DNA of 64,000 bases from Gibbula magus (Eukaryota > Mollusca > Gastropoda > Trochida > Trochidae). Positions 20,740 to 33,099 of this stretch are shown one piece after another; positions within the stretch are counted from its first letter, which is position 1, and each line of letters begins with the position of its first letter. The stretch spans positions 51,198,551-51,262,550 of the forward strand of contig OW388300.1 of NCBI GenBank assembly GCA_936450465.1. The letters run 5' to 3'. The notes below the pieces were generated by a model, which was not told where the DNA came from, searched no databases, and worked only from the letters and a program-made list of their open reading frames with translations. A program made the translations under genes and the position numbers.

Positions 20740-23700
20740 CACTGAATTGTTCACATTTCACAGACAAGAATGCTGTTTGAACAGCATTAGCATGACACAA
20801 CGGCAACACCCGTTGCACTGGATGGTGAAAGTATTGCGGCATTATGATGTATCATTGAATTACTTGTTTTGGTTACAAAACATTCGAGGGATAACACAAA
20901 CTTATATCATAAAGATATTCCGAACACTTATGTATTAAACTCATTTATCACATTGACGGTTTTCTGATGGCGAAAAATGCAGGAAGAAATAGAGATATCG
21001 TTTTATATTGGATCATTTCTCGTGCTTGTGTAACACCACCCTTACAGAAAAATAGATTCATGTTAAAATCAGCAATTTATTTGCAAGCTTACAAGAAACG
21101 TAGTATTTCCCATCTCAAATTAGATTCTTTCATTTGATAAATTGTTTATGTAAACTTTACCTAGTGCTCAACATTGCATCAATCTTACAAAGCATCTTGC
21201 AAAGTATACCCTTGCATCTCTTGCTGTTTAATCTGACATTTGTAAATAACGGTTATTTTGGCTTATGTGATCAAAGTCCAGCTTAGCAGTGTTTTTCTCT
21301 CTTTATACTGAAACAAACTTTTCAATTGAAATTAGCACATATTCCAGAACATTGCTTGCTTGAGATGAAGATTATACTTTTTTCTGGGCGTTTCCCCGAT
21401 TACTTTCTTCGAATGGAGTCATGGATTTTCAAAATTTACCGTAATGTCACAGTTTTACAAATTGTATTACCAAAATGATGTGATTTATTGACTAACATAA
21501 CGGAACCTCTTTCATTTTCACATGGTTCTTATTTTATTACCAACATTCAAATTGACATTCAATTCTAATTTGAAAGCGTAGATCATACACATGATATCTG
21601 TTTGTGATTGCATTATTTCGTTTTTATCTATGCTCAGTTAGTGAAACCTATTCGCCCTTAAATACAGATTATATAAAATAGAACATGGACTGAATGTACA
21701 ATGAACTATTCGTCAAAGTGTGACAGTGGTTAACTACTATTATTAACACACATTGCTAGATATTCTCTTTGTTGACAATGCATTCGTGGATCAAAGGTAC
21801 CAAGTGAACTCTGTATTAACTGAGTTTAGTAACAGCTGCAGTAAAATATGTACGTGTTCTTTGGATCATTATATACTTTGTTTATCAGTTACGTTAAGAT
21901 TATACAAAGCATATCTTGCTGTTCTAAACAGTATGACCAAAACACAGAATTCAGATTTAAGAAGAGGAACCGCATTTAAGTCAACGTGTTGAGCTTTAAT
22001 CTAGAACGTCTTGAACATTCCTTAACTTTGGTAACAGGTAATGAAGATATGATTTTAGATTGATGCATTTCTAATTACAATAGGTTTTTAGTCATTTGCC
22101 TGAACTACAAATCAAATTGATGTCGTCTGGGTCTCTCTCCCCGAGTCAGTGGTTTTATCTATTCCATCTGCATTAAAAGGTCAAACTGTGATTATGTCTG
22201 GTACATCTTCTATCTACAGCGGAACAGTGCACAGAGCCTAATGTGGCACAACACTGATAAGATTACACAGTCAACTTTCATAGCAGATTTCAAACATATT
22301 TCATTATATTTTATACACAATTGATATCTGATATGAATCAGGAATCTACAGGTTGATATTTATATTTATTCATTATACAAACTACAAAAAATTCCCAAAG
22401 TTGTTTATGGATTCTCACGTTTTCAACTAGATGATATCATTGTAATATTTAACACTTATATATATTAAGATGTCTCTTACAAATAGATTTAGTGATCTCT
22501 TATGGCAGTATGGTATTATTCTATTCCATATGAAAACCACACTTCATTTCAAGACTCATAATTGATTCCTAATGAGATGTAACATCATCGAAGGAATGTC
22601 CTAAAATAATTGAAAGAACATTGTAAATACTGTGAATATTTAATGCTCCACATGCCTTACACTTCATACATTTTTTATACCCCCGACCAACGGTTGGGGG
22701 TATATAGTTATACTAATGATTCCGTCCGTCTGTCCTTCCGTCCGTCCTTCCGTCCGGAGACAATTTTTGTCCGATCGATTACAGAAAAACTATTCGTCTC
22801 ATCCTTTTTAAATTTGGTACATGTCTTCTATACCACTAGGAGAGGTGCAGTGCGAAGTTTAAACCGAATTGGTGTATTTTTGTATTTTTTAACTTAAGTC
22901 AAATTCTGAGCATTTTTTGTCCGATCGATTACAGAAAAACTATTCGTCTCATCCTTTTTAAATTTGGTACATGTCTTCTATACCACTAGGAGAGGTGCAG
23001 TGCGAAGTTTAAACCGAATTGGTGTATTTTTGTATTTTTTAACTTAAGTCAAATTCTGAGCATTTTTTGTCCGATCGATTACAGAAAAACTATTCATCTC
23101 ATCCTTTTTAAATTTGGCACATGTCTCCTTCACCACTAAGAGAGGTGCATTGCAAAATGTAACACGATTTGGTGAATTTTTGAATTTTTGGCGATTTTTT
23201 ATATTCTTTTACTTTATCATAGCTAGAATGAATGAAGCTACTTCTGTATTGTGATTTGTTGACTTCATCATTTTCTTTTTCATGTAACTTTCATCAAAAG
23301 CTACTTCTGTGTTCTCGTTGATTTTACTATTTTATATTTCCACTGGTTATATTTTGGGAAAAGTTAAATTTTCTTTCCTTTCTGCCATAACATGCTGTAT
23401 ATCTCTTACTGTGTCTTCAGGGGTGTGCTTCCATGTACCTGTTGTTTAAAGTCACTCGAATGAATCATTATGATGGATTAATTTCCAAAATAAAGTTGAC
23501 ATCAGTGGTAATAGCAGTAGTGTATTATATTACCAATACCTTTTCAAGTTACTTTTATTCCTATTTTGACTTAAACCACCTTTTTCACATGAAGATCGAG
23601 ACTTGTCATACCATTTTCACAAACAGTTTAATCTTAGCAATTACATTTTAAAGGTTATCAATCCTTAGGTGTGCAGACACCTCTCCCTTTTAGTAAAATA

Positions 23701-24450
23701 AAAATGTCAAACTTAAATAGTCGGGGGTATTAGTGAGCCACGCTCACTTTTTGCTTGTTTTCAATTGTTATTAATCAGACAGTGGATACATGCATATAAA
23801 ACATTAACGTGCACGCAAATGTACAATCAATACATCAAAGAGTAAATGATTTGATGGCATGCTGAAACTTCGTTTTAATTAATTGTCGTTGTAATTAAAA
23901 ATACTTGCCAATGGTTTATGGTTCTTGGACTATCGGCCGAGGAAAAAAATACTGTGAGATATAACACTGATCAGACCCAAATTAACATTAAAAACAACAT
24001 GTACCAAGTGAATCACACAGCTAAATATGGTGTTAGAAGAATGTGCGGAACCGGAACTGCCGACTGCTGAATATTATTTTCTCGTAAACCCTTTGTAGGG
24101 CCCTTACTTGCAAAGGTAATTCATATTGAAAACATTCTTGAAGATAAATAAGTATCCTTGACAAATGTGCTTCTTAACAACTTAAGGGATTCAAACAAAA
24201 TAAGTTACCAAAGCTTGTCATATTTAAACTGTGAAACATACACACAGTGATTTTGTGAAGGATAATATATGTTAGTGATTTATGATATAATGGTAATTTC
24301 AGGCTAAATGAAAATCGTAACTTTAGACGATAACTTAACTTAAATACTTCAACTTTAATAACTTGCCATTCCTCTCCTAAAAAGCAACATCCCATCATCA
24401 TTTGACTTTAAACACTATTCCAGATTTTGACCGATTACTAATTTGAAATA
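20740..24450 (+). repeat. Repeat block A, copy 2
   Basis: Second forward copy, 8.6 kb after copy 1. Contains the terminal-exon remnant at about 20975-21125 (GRNRDIVLYWIISRACVTPP, then a frameshift) and the conserved core at about 22120-22250. Interrupted by a pearl/Helentron-like element at 22677-23760 and cut at its right by the DIRS element starting at 24455. Confidence 0.7.
22677..23760 (+). mobile_element. Pearl/Helentron-like non-autonomous element with 150-bp tandem core
   Basis: Ends carry ATACCCCCGAC (22677-22687) and its reverse GTCGGGGGTAT (23720-23730). The left end also holds a short hairpin (CCCCGACCAACGGTTGGGGG), then GTCC/TCCG simple repeats, then three tandem core units starting at 22769, 22919 and 23069, a period of exactly 150 bp; the first two are almost identical and the third is diverged. 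A terminal hairpin GTGAGC/GCTCAC (23733-23747) follows. Sub-terminal inverted repeats, tandem core and 3' hairpin match the plan of molluscan 'pearl' and Helentron-associated elements. No protein is encoded; the 95-codon ORF at 22610-22897 is a by-product of the core. A partial reverse relative lies at 1-403. Confidence 0.75.
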
Positions 24451-24683
24451 TAAAAGTACGTTTTTGATTAAACGTCATTATTTTATACCTACCGTTGATA
24501 TTCACTATATGCTCTATTATCCTATATGGCTATCTTCGACAAATTATTACACAGTAAGGGAAGAGTTATTCACCCATCCTGTCCCTATCTCTCGATAGGT
24601 GGCAAAGACCCAGATTATCATGCTTCCTTATGTTGGTCTGAGAGAAACCGAATCGCATAGAGGGGAGGCCGGGCGATAGTGAA

Positions 24684-24790
24684 TATCAACAGTAGGTATA
24701 AAATAATGACGTTTAACAAAAAACGTACTATTATTTGCTATACCATCGTTGATATTCACTATATGGCCGATTGCCACAGCGGGAGGAGGA
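24684..24790 (-). repeat. DIRS internal complementary region (ICR)
   Basis: Reads GTGAATATCAACAGTAGG...AACGTACTATTATTTGC...CGTTGATATTCACTATATGG. Its reverse complement aligns first to the outer right end (about 27848-27876) and then to the outer left end (24455-24510). It lies 3' of the recombinase gene, the usual DIRS position. Confidence 0.85.
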
Positions 24791-24908
24791 CTGCGAAGAG
24801 GTTGGGGAAGGTGAGATACTATGCGGTTAGGGTTGAACCTAAATGGTCACCACTAATTAAAAGACAACAACACGTGACTGAAGTTAAAATTGAACAAGTT
24901 CAGATTTA

Positions 24909-25756
24909 TTAACCCATTAGCGACCCTTGTTGTGCGTAGACTTGAGCACCCAACCGGTTGATCCCCTCTAGGTCCTCCGTCCTTACATCTTGCAAGTAGT
25001 GTTTGGCGAACACCAATCCTGACTTCCAGAAGCAGCGAGCCATAATGTCTGTCACCGCCAAGTTACTATGAAGAGTCATAGTTGCTGATATGGCCCTTAT
25101 CTCGTCCGGCTTTGAACGCGCCGGCGGGTTTAACCCAGCTGCCTTGTATGTGTTCAACACCGCGGAGCGTAGATACACGCTCAGTTGTCTCTTATCAAAT
25201 TTCTTGACACTAGTCTTGAAATGAGGAAGGAACAACCTCCGTCTCCCCTGCCGTAGTGTCCTGGTTCGCTCGATGTAGATACGCAGTCTGTGGGGTCGAT
25301 CGTACTGCGTACTGCGGTCTGATTCTTGCAAATAAAGTCAGGCGCTAGTCCCAGATTGTCCGATCCCCTGTCTCTCACATCAAAACATAAGAGGTCCGCC
25401 TGGAGAGCAGGAAGCTCTGAAATCCTGGCTGCGGACCGCATGGCCACAACAAAAGCCGTCTTTATCGTGAGACGGAGGACAGTCGTCACTGCCAACGGTT
25501 CGTAGTGGTCTGACTTGAGGTGGGTAAGAACCACAGCCAAGCCCCACTCTGGGGGCCTAGGTTTTTGCCGCCCATCCACATTCTGGTAAGTCCTGATCAA
25601 CTCTTTCAGAATTGACACATCGATCTGAGCGTCATACTTCCGCAAGAAGGACATGATCGCCACTAGGTTGGTGTTAATAGAGGAGGCCTTTAGCCTCCTC
25701 TTCTCCCTCAAGAGAACTAGGTAGTCAGCTACCTGGGGGACCGTGACTGTCTGCAC
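24909..25756 (-). pseudogene. DIRS tyrosine recombinase, frameshifted
   Basis: Two overlapping minus-strand frames make one recombinase: 25756-25181 gives the N-terminal SAM-like and first catalytic part (VADYLVLLREKRRLKASSIN, then MRSAARISELPALQ with the first catalytic Arg), and 25331-24909 gives the C-terminal part (RIYIERTRTLRQGRRRLFLP, then DEIRAISATMTLHSN and FWKSGLVFAKHYLQDV, with the second Arg and the nucleophilic Tyr in HYL). A frameshift lies between about 25330 and 25260. The usual His three residues before the second Arg appears as Asp. This enzyme would integrate circular DIRS DNA without target duplication. Broken, so inactive. Confidence 0.85.
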
Positions 25757-25840
25757 GTCATAGCCCTTCTCCCTACAGAAGGTCGCAAAAGACCCCCACT
25801 GGAATTCCTTGTGGAGGTCCTCTGCGAGGCCCCTACCCCA

Positions 25841-26150
25841 TCAGCAACGGATTCTGAGAATCCTGCTCCTGTCAGATCCCCTTGGAGACAAACCAAGCGT
25901 GAAGCTGAAGAGTCTGGGTATGCTCGACAGAAGGTTCCACCTCCACGCCTTCCAGAGGGGAATATACCTGGCCCTGCCTGGCCATAACGGTGCTACCAAT
26001 AGGAGTTGGAGAACCCTTGTGCTGATCACAAGTCTCATCGCATCTAGTTCTAAGACGTTGATGTGCGTCTCGTTCGCATTGACGACCACACCCTCGCCGT
26101 CTGTTCCTTATCCAGGTGTGCTCCCGACCCTTGGTTGGAGACGTCCACAT
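25841..26150 (-). pseudogene. DIRS RNase H region, degenerate
   Basis: The frame 26089-25841 contains ETHINVLELDAMRLVI, matching the DIRS RNase H signature around H-I-N-x-L-E-L. It lies between RT and recombinase in the expected order. Stops and shifts separate it from both. The long ORFs on the opposite strand and in the other minus frame here (25809-26180 plus; 25872-26456 minus) are shadows. Confidence 0.7.
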
Positions 26151-26998
26151 ATCGCTGGGCTGTCGCTGACGGCCACCTGAGTGGCACTCCCGCCAGTATG
26201 TTGGTTTTGTGCTGGGGTGAAATGTTGTGTCGAGGTCAGGAACCCCAACAGCTTCTGCCACTTCCTGAGGGGCAGTAGTCCTTGAAGAGCTAGCCCCAGG
26301 AGGTCTTTGTACCGCTCCGTGGAAACGAAAGCCATGAATTGCACGGTGTCGTGACGGGCACCCAGAAGCACCAGTTCCATCGTTGGCTGAAGGTCCGACT
26401 TGTCGAGATTGACCAGCCATCACAACCACCTGAACAACGCTATTACAAAGTCTCATTTAGCCTCCAGAACAGATGGGGATCTGTTGTGACTGAATCCATC
26501 GTCCGGAAACTGGATGTCCTGCTGATGCAGGTACTGGACTACGGGTTGAGTTACGCTTTGAACACCATGGTAAATGGGAATATGCAGGTACGCGTCCTGC
26601 AGGTCTAGGGATATCATCGAGTCTGAGGGCTCCAGTAATCGCATTACTGACGGCACTGTCAAGAGCCGCCATTTGTTCGACTCTCGCTTCGGTCTGACAA
26701 AGACCGGGGAGAAAAATCCGGGAACAAGTTGGTGGAGCGGGAGTTCCTCCACTGCCCCCATGGAGATGAGAACCTCCATCTGTTCCAGCATCAATGCGAG
26801 CCAATCTGGCTCTAGCGGACGTTCCACTGGCGAACAGCTTAGCAGCGGGCGGTGTGTCACAGGAATATGAAACCCCCGTTCCCGAACATTGCAAACGTAA
26901 TTGTCCAAACCAAACTGTTTCCAGTTGGGTACGAAACGGGAAAGACGTCCCCCCACTGCCCCGTCCAACCTGTGGGGGTAGCTCTGGAGGGGATCCAC
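26108..26998 (-). pseudogene. DIRS reverse transcriptase, internally deleted
   Basis: The first frame (26998-26453) carries VGGRLSRFVPNWKQFGLDNY, the fingers motif PGFFSPVFVRPKRESNKWRL and the catalytic palm block ISLDLQDAYLHIPI. Directly after HIPI it jumps to VQYLHQQDIQFPDDGF, which looks like the YLDD catalytic loop, so the roughly 30-residue block with the LPFGLS-type motif is missing. A second frame (26380-26108) continues with ELVLLGARHDTVQFMAF and the thumb region LLPLRKWQKLLGFLTSTQHF. The deletion plus frameshift make it non-functional. Confidence 0.85.
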
Positions 26999-27001
26999 AA
27001 G

Positions 27002-27253
27002 TCATTGCTTCCTCAGGTACCTCTGTAGGCACGTCCCTTCCCTCGCTGGACGTTTTTCTTCGGGGTGCGTTTGGGAGAGGGGCCAGTATTGAAGTCGCGA
27101 GAACCTCCTCTTCTTGGACTTGTGCTTCCTCTTCTTCCTAGGCGTGTGGCGGCGATCCCCTCCTGAAGCGACATCAGGAGAAGACACTCTCCTGGGAGAA
27201 ACCTCACCGCTACTCAACCCTGCCGAAGAACGATCACACCGCCTCGCAAGCAA
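27002..27253 (-). pseudogene. Basic gag-like remnant of DIRS
   Basis: 83 codons upstream of RT, Arg/Lys/Ser-rich (HTPRKKRKHKSKKRRF). The position and charge fit the end of a DIRS ORF1 (gag); nothing sequence-specific identifies it. Only about 90 bp remain between it and the terminal repeat, so most of gag is lost. Confidence 0.45.
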
Positions 27254-27407
27254 ATATCAATTAGCAAGTCGAAGATGAGAGAGCTATCATCACACGTCTG
27301 AATAGCTTGCCGACATAAGGAAGAATGATAATCCGGATCTTGGCCACCTATCGGGAGATAGGGACAGGTAAGGTGAGTAACTGTAATAATTTGTCGAAGA
27401 TAGCCAT

Positions 27408-27820
27408 TTTTAAGAAATAGAAGATGAGTTGGCGTGCTTTATCGTTGAATAAAACATAGCAGGGAGCATAAAACACGAAGGGCGCAGCCTTGAGTGTTTT
27501 ATGCTCTCTGATATGTTTTATTTTACGATAAAGCACAACAACGAGTCTTCTATTTCTTATATGAGATGCCCTTAAATGGTTACTCGCTTTTCTATAAAAA
27601 CCGTGGAGATATTATGTTCTTTGTTTAAACTGTATTTAAAAATATTAATGCCTCCCGTCGTAGAACACATTCTCTAGCATTGAACAATCAAAGTGACGTC
27701 AATATGACGTCAGTTGCTAAGCGACTCTCTAACTGTCATCTAAAATCACGAGCATGTTTTATTGTTTCATAAAGTACGCCGTCGATCCCATTGACCGCTT
27801 GTGCTTTATTGCCGTAGGTA
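27408..27820 (+). repeat. Palindromic-headed repeat, copy 2, inserted in DIRS ITR
   Basis: Same family as 12692-13060. The head is a long hairpin: 27412-27475 pairs with 27493-27556 (AGAAATAGAAGA...GCATAAAACAC against GTGTTTTATGC...TCTTCTATTTCT). It splits the DIRS right ITR: GATAGCCAT before and TATAGGATAATAAGG after are contiguous in the left ITR. Hence it inserted after the DIRS. No ORF. Confidence 0.7.
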
Positions 27821-27959
27821 TCTTATATAGGATAATAAGGTATATAGTAAATATCAACGATGGTTAAGTAAATAATTACATAAATGTTACCATCATAAAA
27901 ATATGTTTCAGAAATATTCAATTGTGAATTGCATATACATGTATATGAGAAATTATTTA

Positions 27960-30900
27960 TCTGTATCAAACTTCAATTTCAGTACGTTAAAATTCGTTGA
28001 TTCGTTGATTCATTGATTTGTGACAATTTTTGGACAAATACAAATTTGTTCACGAATGCCACGAATTGAAAGAATGTTGCCGAGTCATTTACGAATTCCA
28101 AGAAGTAATTATGAATTGTCTGCGAATGTTCGCAAATGAGAAAAAAATTGTCTTTCAGGATGATTCGGACAATTCGGCTCGTAGTGAAATTGGGGCATAC
28201 GAGATAAAAACTAAAACAATCAAAATACGCAGTCTTGAGTTTCACGTGATGAATTTGAAGTACAAACACAAACACATCTCTTTACTGTATAAGAATGCAA
28301 GTATGGGGTATGAAGAGAAGCAAAACATGTTTTATTAACCGTAAAAACCATATATGGTCTTATCAACCACTAAATTGGTATTGGTTATCAGAAGCCAGAA
28401 ACTGAGTATGTTGCTCGAATGTATTAAGCTTTTTCTACAGAGTCACATGTTACAGGATTAGAGAATAAACGAGCACTATATACCTCCGCTAACATGTAAT
28501 CCATGACAAGGTGTGGATTTAGACTATTATAGTCAATGATGTAGCTCATTCAACATAACAACCGGACGTTTATGTCAGAGCAAAGCGTTTAAAAAAGTGA
28601 AAAAATGTGTTTATGCTGTATAAGGAAAATATAACATTTGTTAAAAAATGGTAGTGGTGAAAATAGTGTGTATGTGATCACTATGTTGAAGTTGGTACCA
28701 CGATGAACAATATTTTAAAATCTTAAGTTTGAAAAGTCGCATGGGACAGTATAGTCCGTTGAAATCGGTTAGTATGGTATTTATGCACTTGCATAACCTT
28801 ACTTCCATGTTCGTGATTTTAGGGTTCAGTAGTTTCGTTTTATCATGGATGGAATAAGCTTTTATTTTTGATAATATTTAGGTTCATTTAGTTTCCTAAT
28901 ATAACTTCATGTGAGGGACAAACTTCTCTATCAAATTAATTAAGTGATTCAACCAGAGAAGTTACTGATGCACTTTAATGCTTGCAACAAACACAAACTG
29001 ATTCAATGAAGAAAATTAATACATGCTCTGCGACAGTGTGATACTAGCTTTTCACACATTCAGCACATTTGATTGGTTCTGTCATATAACTTAATATGTC
29101 CTTGAAATTAAAGGTCGTGCAACCACATAGTAATTATATTATAATGAATAATGTTAAAGGTGAAATAATTGTTGTAGTCTTTAATTATGTTCTCGCATTA
29201 GATTATCACATCGATCGTTGTCAGATGAACTCGCAGTTCTAGATCTGTTGACATACTATTAATGTCATTAAATAACTTTACCACTTTAATCACAAACAAA
29301 TCATGTCATTTCAACTGTTCGTACCCTTACGGTTCAAACAGTTCTTGTTGTTATACATTGGATCAGCTTTCATTTGCACCAGCATTTGTCGGTTCATCGG
29401 GCGCCTTAAATGTAGATTCAATTAAGTTGCATTCATCTCCATAAACATCACATAATGCTATGTCAAATTTTGTCCTTTATAGATCGATGGTGCCAACTTT
29501 TTTAAATGTTTGAGAGATGTTTTTTTCAATAGTTTAACTAAAATCATTTTGCAGTTAAGAAAAAGCAGAGGATGACGTTGTCAACTCTGTTTAATCATCA
29601 AACTGACATTTGAATAATTCGATGAGCACGTTGTCTCTAAGTATTGGCATCCTTTTTCTTTTTCCAATGGCAATATATCTGAAATGTCAAACGTATATGT
29701 GACTTCATCTAGTGTTTTGACGTCTATTAACTTGCTAATCTGTAGAGAATAACACCTTAAACTGAACAGCCTGAAGTAAATCAATCATAATACTAAAGTT
29801 CAAGGAACTTTATTGCATATAAAGAATTGTTGCTAACTGCTTAAATTATATTTGTCCTAGATATTTCTGTTACTTTGTTTAAAGTAATGAGACCGTTGAA
29901 TCAAATTCAATTATATTTGCTACTATATGAAAAAAAGTGAAATATATATCTTGTTATCAAAATTGAATCTCAACAGTTTGGAAAAGTATTTTGAAATGGA
30001 CATAACGAGAGAACTAAACGACATCTTTATGAAACGAGTTGTCGCTTTCGCTCGTTATATAGCAATTCACGAGTTACTAAATATGTTATTCAACGGGACG
30101 GAGTTAAATATTGTATTTATTGCTTTTAACATCTACAAAATAATATCTCAGATTTAAGCGTGTAATCGATGGCATTACAGTCACACCTGCTTCATGAGCA
30201 TGAATATATTTTCCTTTAGGACCGTCAACACGTATCATTTTAAGTTATTGTAAAATGACACCAAAGTGGCTTTAATATGGCCCCAAATTGAATCATATGT
30301 ATATGGTATATATATTACATACTAACACATACACAAAAAAAACTCCAACGACTTCATTACGCCAGTGATTACTGATATCATTTTAATATTTTTTTCAAAG
30401 AAATATTTTACATGTATATCAAAGTAAGGAACAGACAGATATGATTTCACCTACCAACAGAACATAAGGAAATAATAATAGGGTGTTAACATGTAAACAA
30501 CAAAGATTTTACTTATTTTGGATCATTTTGGAAGTGGTAGGTCTCCATCTTTCGAAGTCACTTGGGAAGTTAATTGCCTCTAATAAGTGTGGTTATATCG
30601 CATATAAGTTAGAAAGTTCAAATTATTCTAATGATAAACAGATGGATTAACCTGAATGTACATTCACGTGAAATAGTTTCCTACAACTTTCATTATAAAT
30701 TTATTGAAGAGTAATATCTACAACGGGTAATTAATCACATGTTTTAATTGACGACTCTTAATGTATCGCTACATCTTTCGGATGAACAAAAATTACAAAA
30801 ACCCACATTACTTCAAAGCAAACATATTTTTCAAACGTTTTCAAACTGTAAGATAATAATTAAGAGGGGTCAGTTTTCGACATCGTATAGCGGTATTGTA

Positions 30901-32700
30901 TCAACTAGGAACTAGGAAAGTGCTAACACCAAGTAAGTATATGTGCTTTAAAGAGTTTTAAGGGTATGTTGATGTCCACTTGTCTCTGTGAAAAGGTGAT
31001 GTGTCTCGAGGCCTCAGGCTTATGCTTCTGTTTAAGCCTCGATCTCAAAAAAGATATATTCACATGTTAGTTTTGAGTGCATTAGATTGCGAAATACATT
31101 AGATTGGAGACTACCATGAACTTGTTTAAACCATTAAAAACAATCAACTATAATAACTGTTATGCCAACGTACATCAACATGTTTCTAGACGCTAGTTAT
31201 ATAATAAAACGGTAAAACGGTCAGTATATAACGTGTTATTAAGGAATAAAAACAAAGTTTATGGCCTTTACCTTTAATATTTAACCATGTTATTTACATG
31301 AGGTATAAAAGAACTATGTTTTCATCTTGAGAATATTTTTATATTTTCATCCAAAGTATGGTTTTATCCAGGGGCATCAGTTCAAACAGACACATCTTAT
31401 TTTATCTGAGTGATAGAACTTTATTACCATCATCGAGACATTTTTTTCTCAAAATGGTTGAACTCTGTTATGACATTTCTAGAGAACTACCTTAGTGCGA
31501 TGACATTACATTACAATGTCATTTTAAAGTCGCATGTGTTTCAGGAACCAATCCAATCACTTGTATATATATTACTTTGGCGGTTCATGGACATTGTTTA
31601 TATATGAATAGCTTTAATCATATTACCCCCAATCCACAGGCAAATGAATATGGTCTAATTGAAAACCTAGTTTGGACCACACACATGTGATTAAGTTTAT
31701 GAGAGGACAGATGTACTGAAGTGGACATCACGTATTGACTACTTCAGCAACGTTCTATTGTAATACTACATTTGACTGTGAGAATTTATGATCTTCTTTG
31801 TTAGCATCTGACAGTTTCAAAAGAAAAGAATGTTGATTTAACTGTCAACCTGTGTATCTCTTGAACACATTACATAAAAGTGAAAAAGCTATTCACACAT
31901 TCTGTGTTAGGTGAAGCGGTATAGTTAAGCAATGTGGTATTGATAACTTTAAACCTGAGATAAATAGTGATTACAATAGAATAAATAGATTCACAGATAC
32001 ATAGTGATATGATGCAGGATAAGACTTTTGCACATCAATCCTATTCAGTGGGTATACATATGTACTAATTCTCTTTAAGCATGTTTTGACAGTTATAGTG
32101 TATTGGTAGAAATGCAATAATAGTTTTATCATAGAAACAACGCGTAGATTAATGTAAAACTGCCACCTGATATCATCAGCTTTAGGTTGCTCAAATGTAT
32201 CTTAGTGATATCTTAAGAGGATCGTCTTAATGTTAAGGGTGTTTTTTCAACAGTGTGGAAAGTACAAAGGTGGCCAATGATTAATCACTCTTTATGATGC
32301 GTTGTTCATCATGATACAAGTTTGACAAGATATTTATAGATTGAAAGCTAAGCTATGCGTACGCGCCGCTTTAATCAGACAATGCATATTGAAATATAGA
32401 TCAGAACAACGCTGAATTGCCCAAAGTCGTTTTCAAATGAGTATTAGATGTATAAGTGTGTTTCATTATTTGCTATTAAGTACAACTAAATCATAACAGG
32501 TAAATTGTGTATGTGTGTGGATAATTGTAAATTGTATCTTCAGTCTCTCAGACACATAATAGTGATGAAAATGTCCTGTTATCAGGTGGATTAATCACGT
32601 AATGGAGCAAGGCGCCCATTCACTAGATCTGGGTCTAATGTCATCACAGTATCATCTACAATTCATCTCTTTTGTTTATATTAGAATGAGGTGTTGATTA
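27960..32700 (+). repeat. Repeat block B, copy 2
   Basis: The longest forward B copy and collinear with 15560-18987 and 56440-59090. It includes AATTAATTAAGTGATTCAACC (28938), the empty site for the MITE at 57155-57644; a diverged copy of the CTCGCTTTCGCTCGTTA palindrome (30040); and AATGAGACCGTTGAATC (29887). The ORFs at 28030-28338 and 29262-29444 are not conserved as proteins in other copies. No gene supported. Confidence 0.7.
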
Positions 32701-33099
32701 TTGGTCAGGGAGCCAAAATCTTTACCATCTTAAAACAAATATATGACCTGTCTATATTTTTATTTGACTTAATAAGTACCTCCAGTAAATATTGAAGTTC
32801 CAGAAAAGTGATGTTGGCTTTTGCAGACATTTTTTTGGAGGTCGTTTCCATGGCAACCCGTTTTTAAAAATGATGACAAGAAATGTTTCTGAGATCTCTT
32901 TAGTCAGTTCTAGGTATATCCTCTACAGGGATGACAATCTACAAAACAGAACATCTATAGGTTAACTTATTGTTTACTTGAATTGAAATTTTAAAAAATG
33001 TCTGTTGTATTCTTTGCACAAAATGTTCACGGTTAAGAGAATAGCGATACTAACAGAAAACATTCTCATATCATTTTCAAATGGCAGTTGGAGGATGAA

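Larger units (their letters stand above)
24455..27876 (-). mobile_element. Degenerate DIRS retrotransposon
   Basis: Hallmarks in minus-strand order: right ITR (27345-27404 plus 27821-27876, split by an insertion), basic gag remnant, RT, RNase H, tyrosine recombinase, ICR (24684-24790) and left ITR (24455-24612). The ITRs pair through AATAATTTGTCGAAGATAGCC and GGTGGCAAAGACC/CCACCTATCGGGAGATAG. The reverse complement of the ICR equals the right end joined to the left end (AAATAATAGTACGTTTTT crossing the virtual junction), diagnostic for DIRS, which integrate through circles by a tyrosine recombinase. All frames are broken. It replaces DNA at the A/B junction of the repeat unit. Confidence 0.9.

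Noticed and set aside
25809..26456. Several ORFs on both strands over the DIRS pol region
   Set aside because: Only the frames carrying RT, RNase H and recombinase motifs are real; the others arise from GC-rich coding DNA read out of frame.
28030..28338. 102-codon ORF in block B
   Set aside because: Lys-rich AT-driven composition; the corresponding block-B copies do not maintain it.
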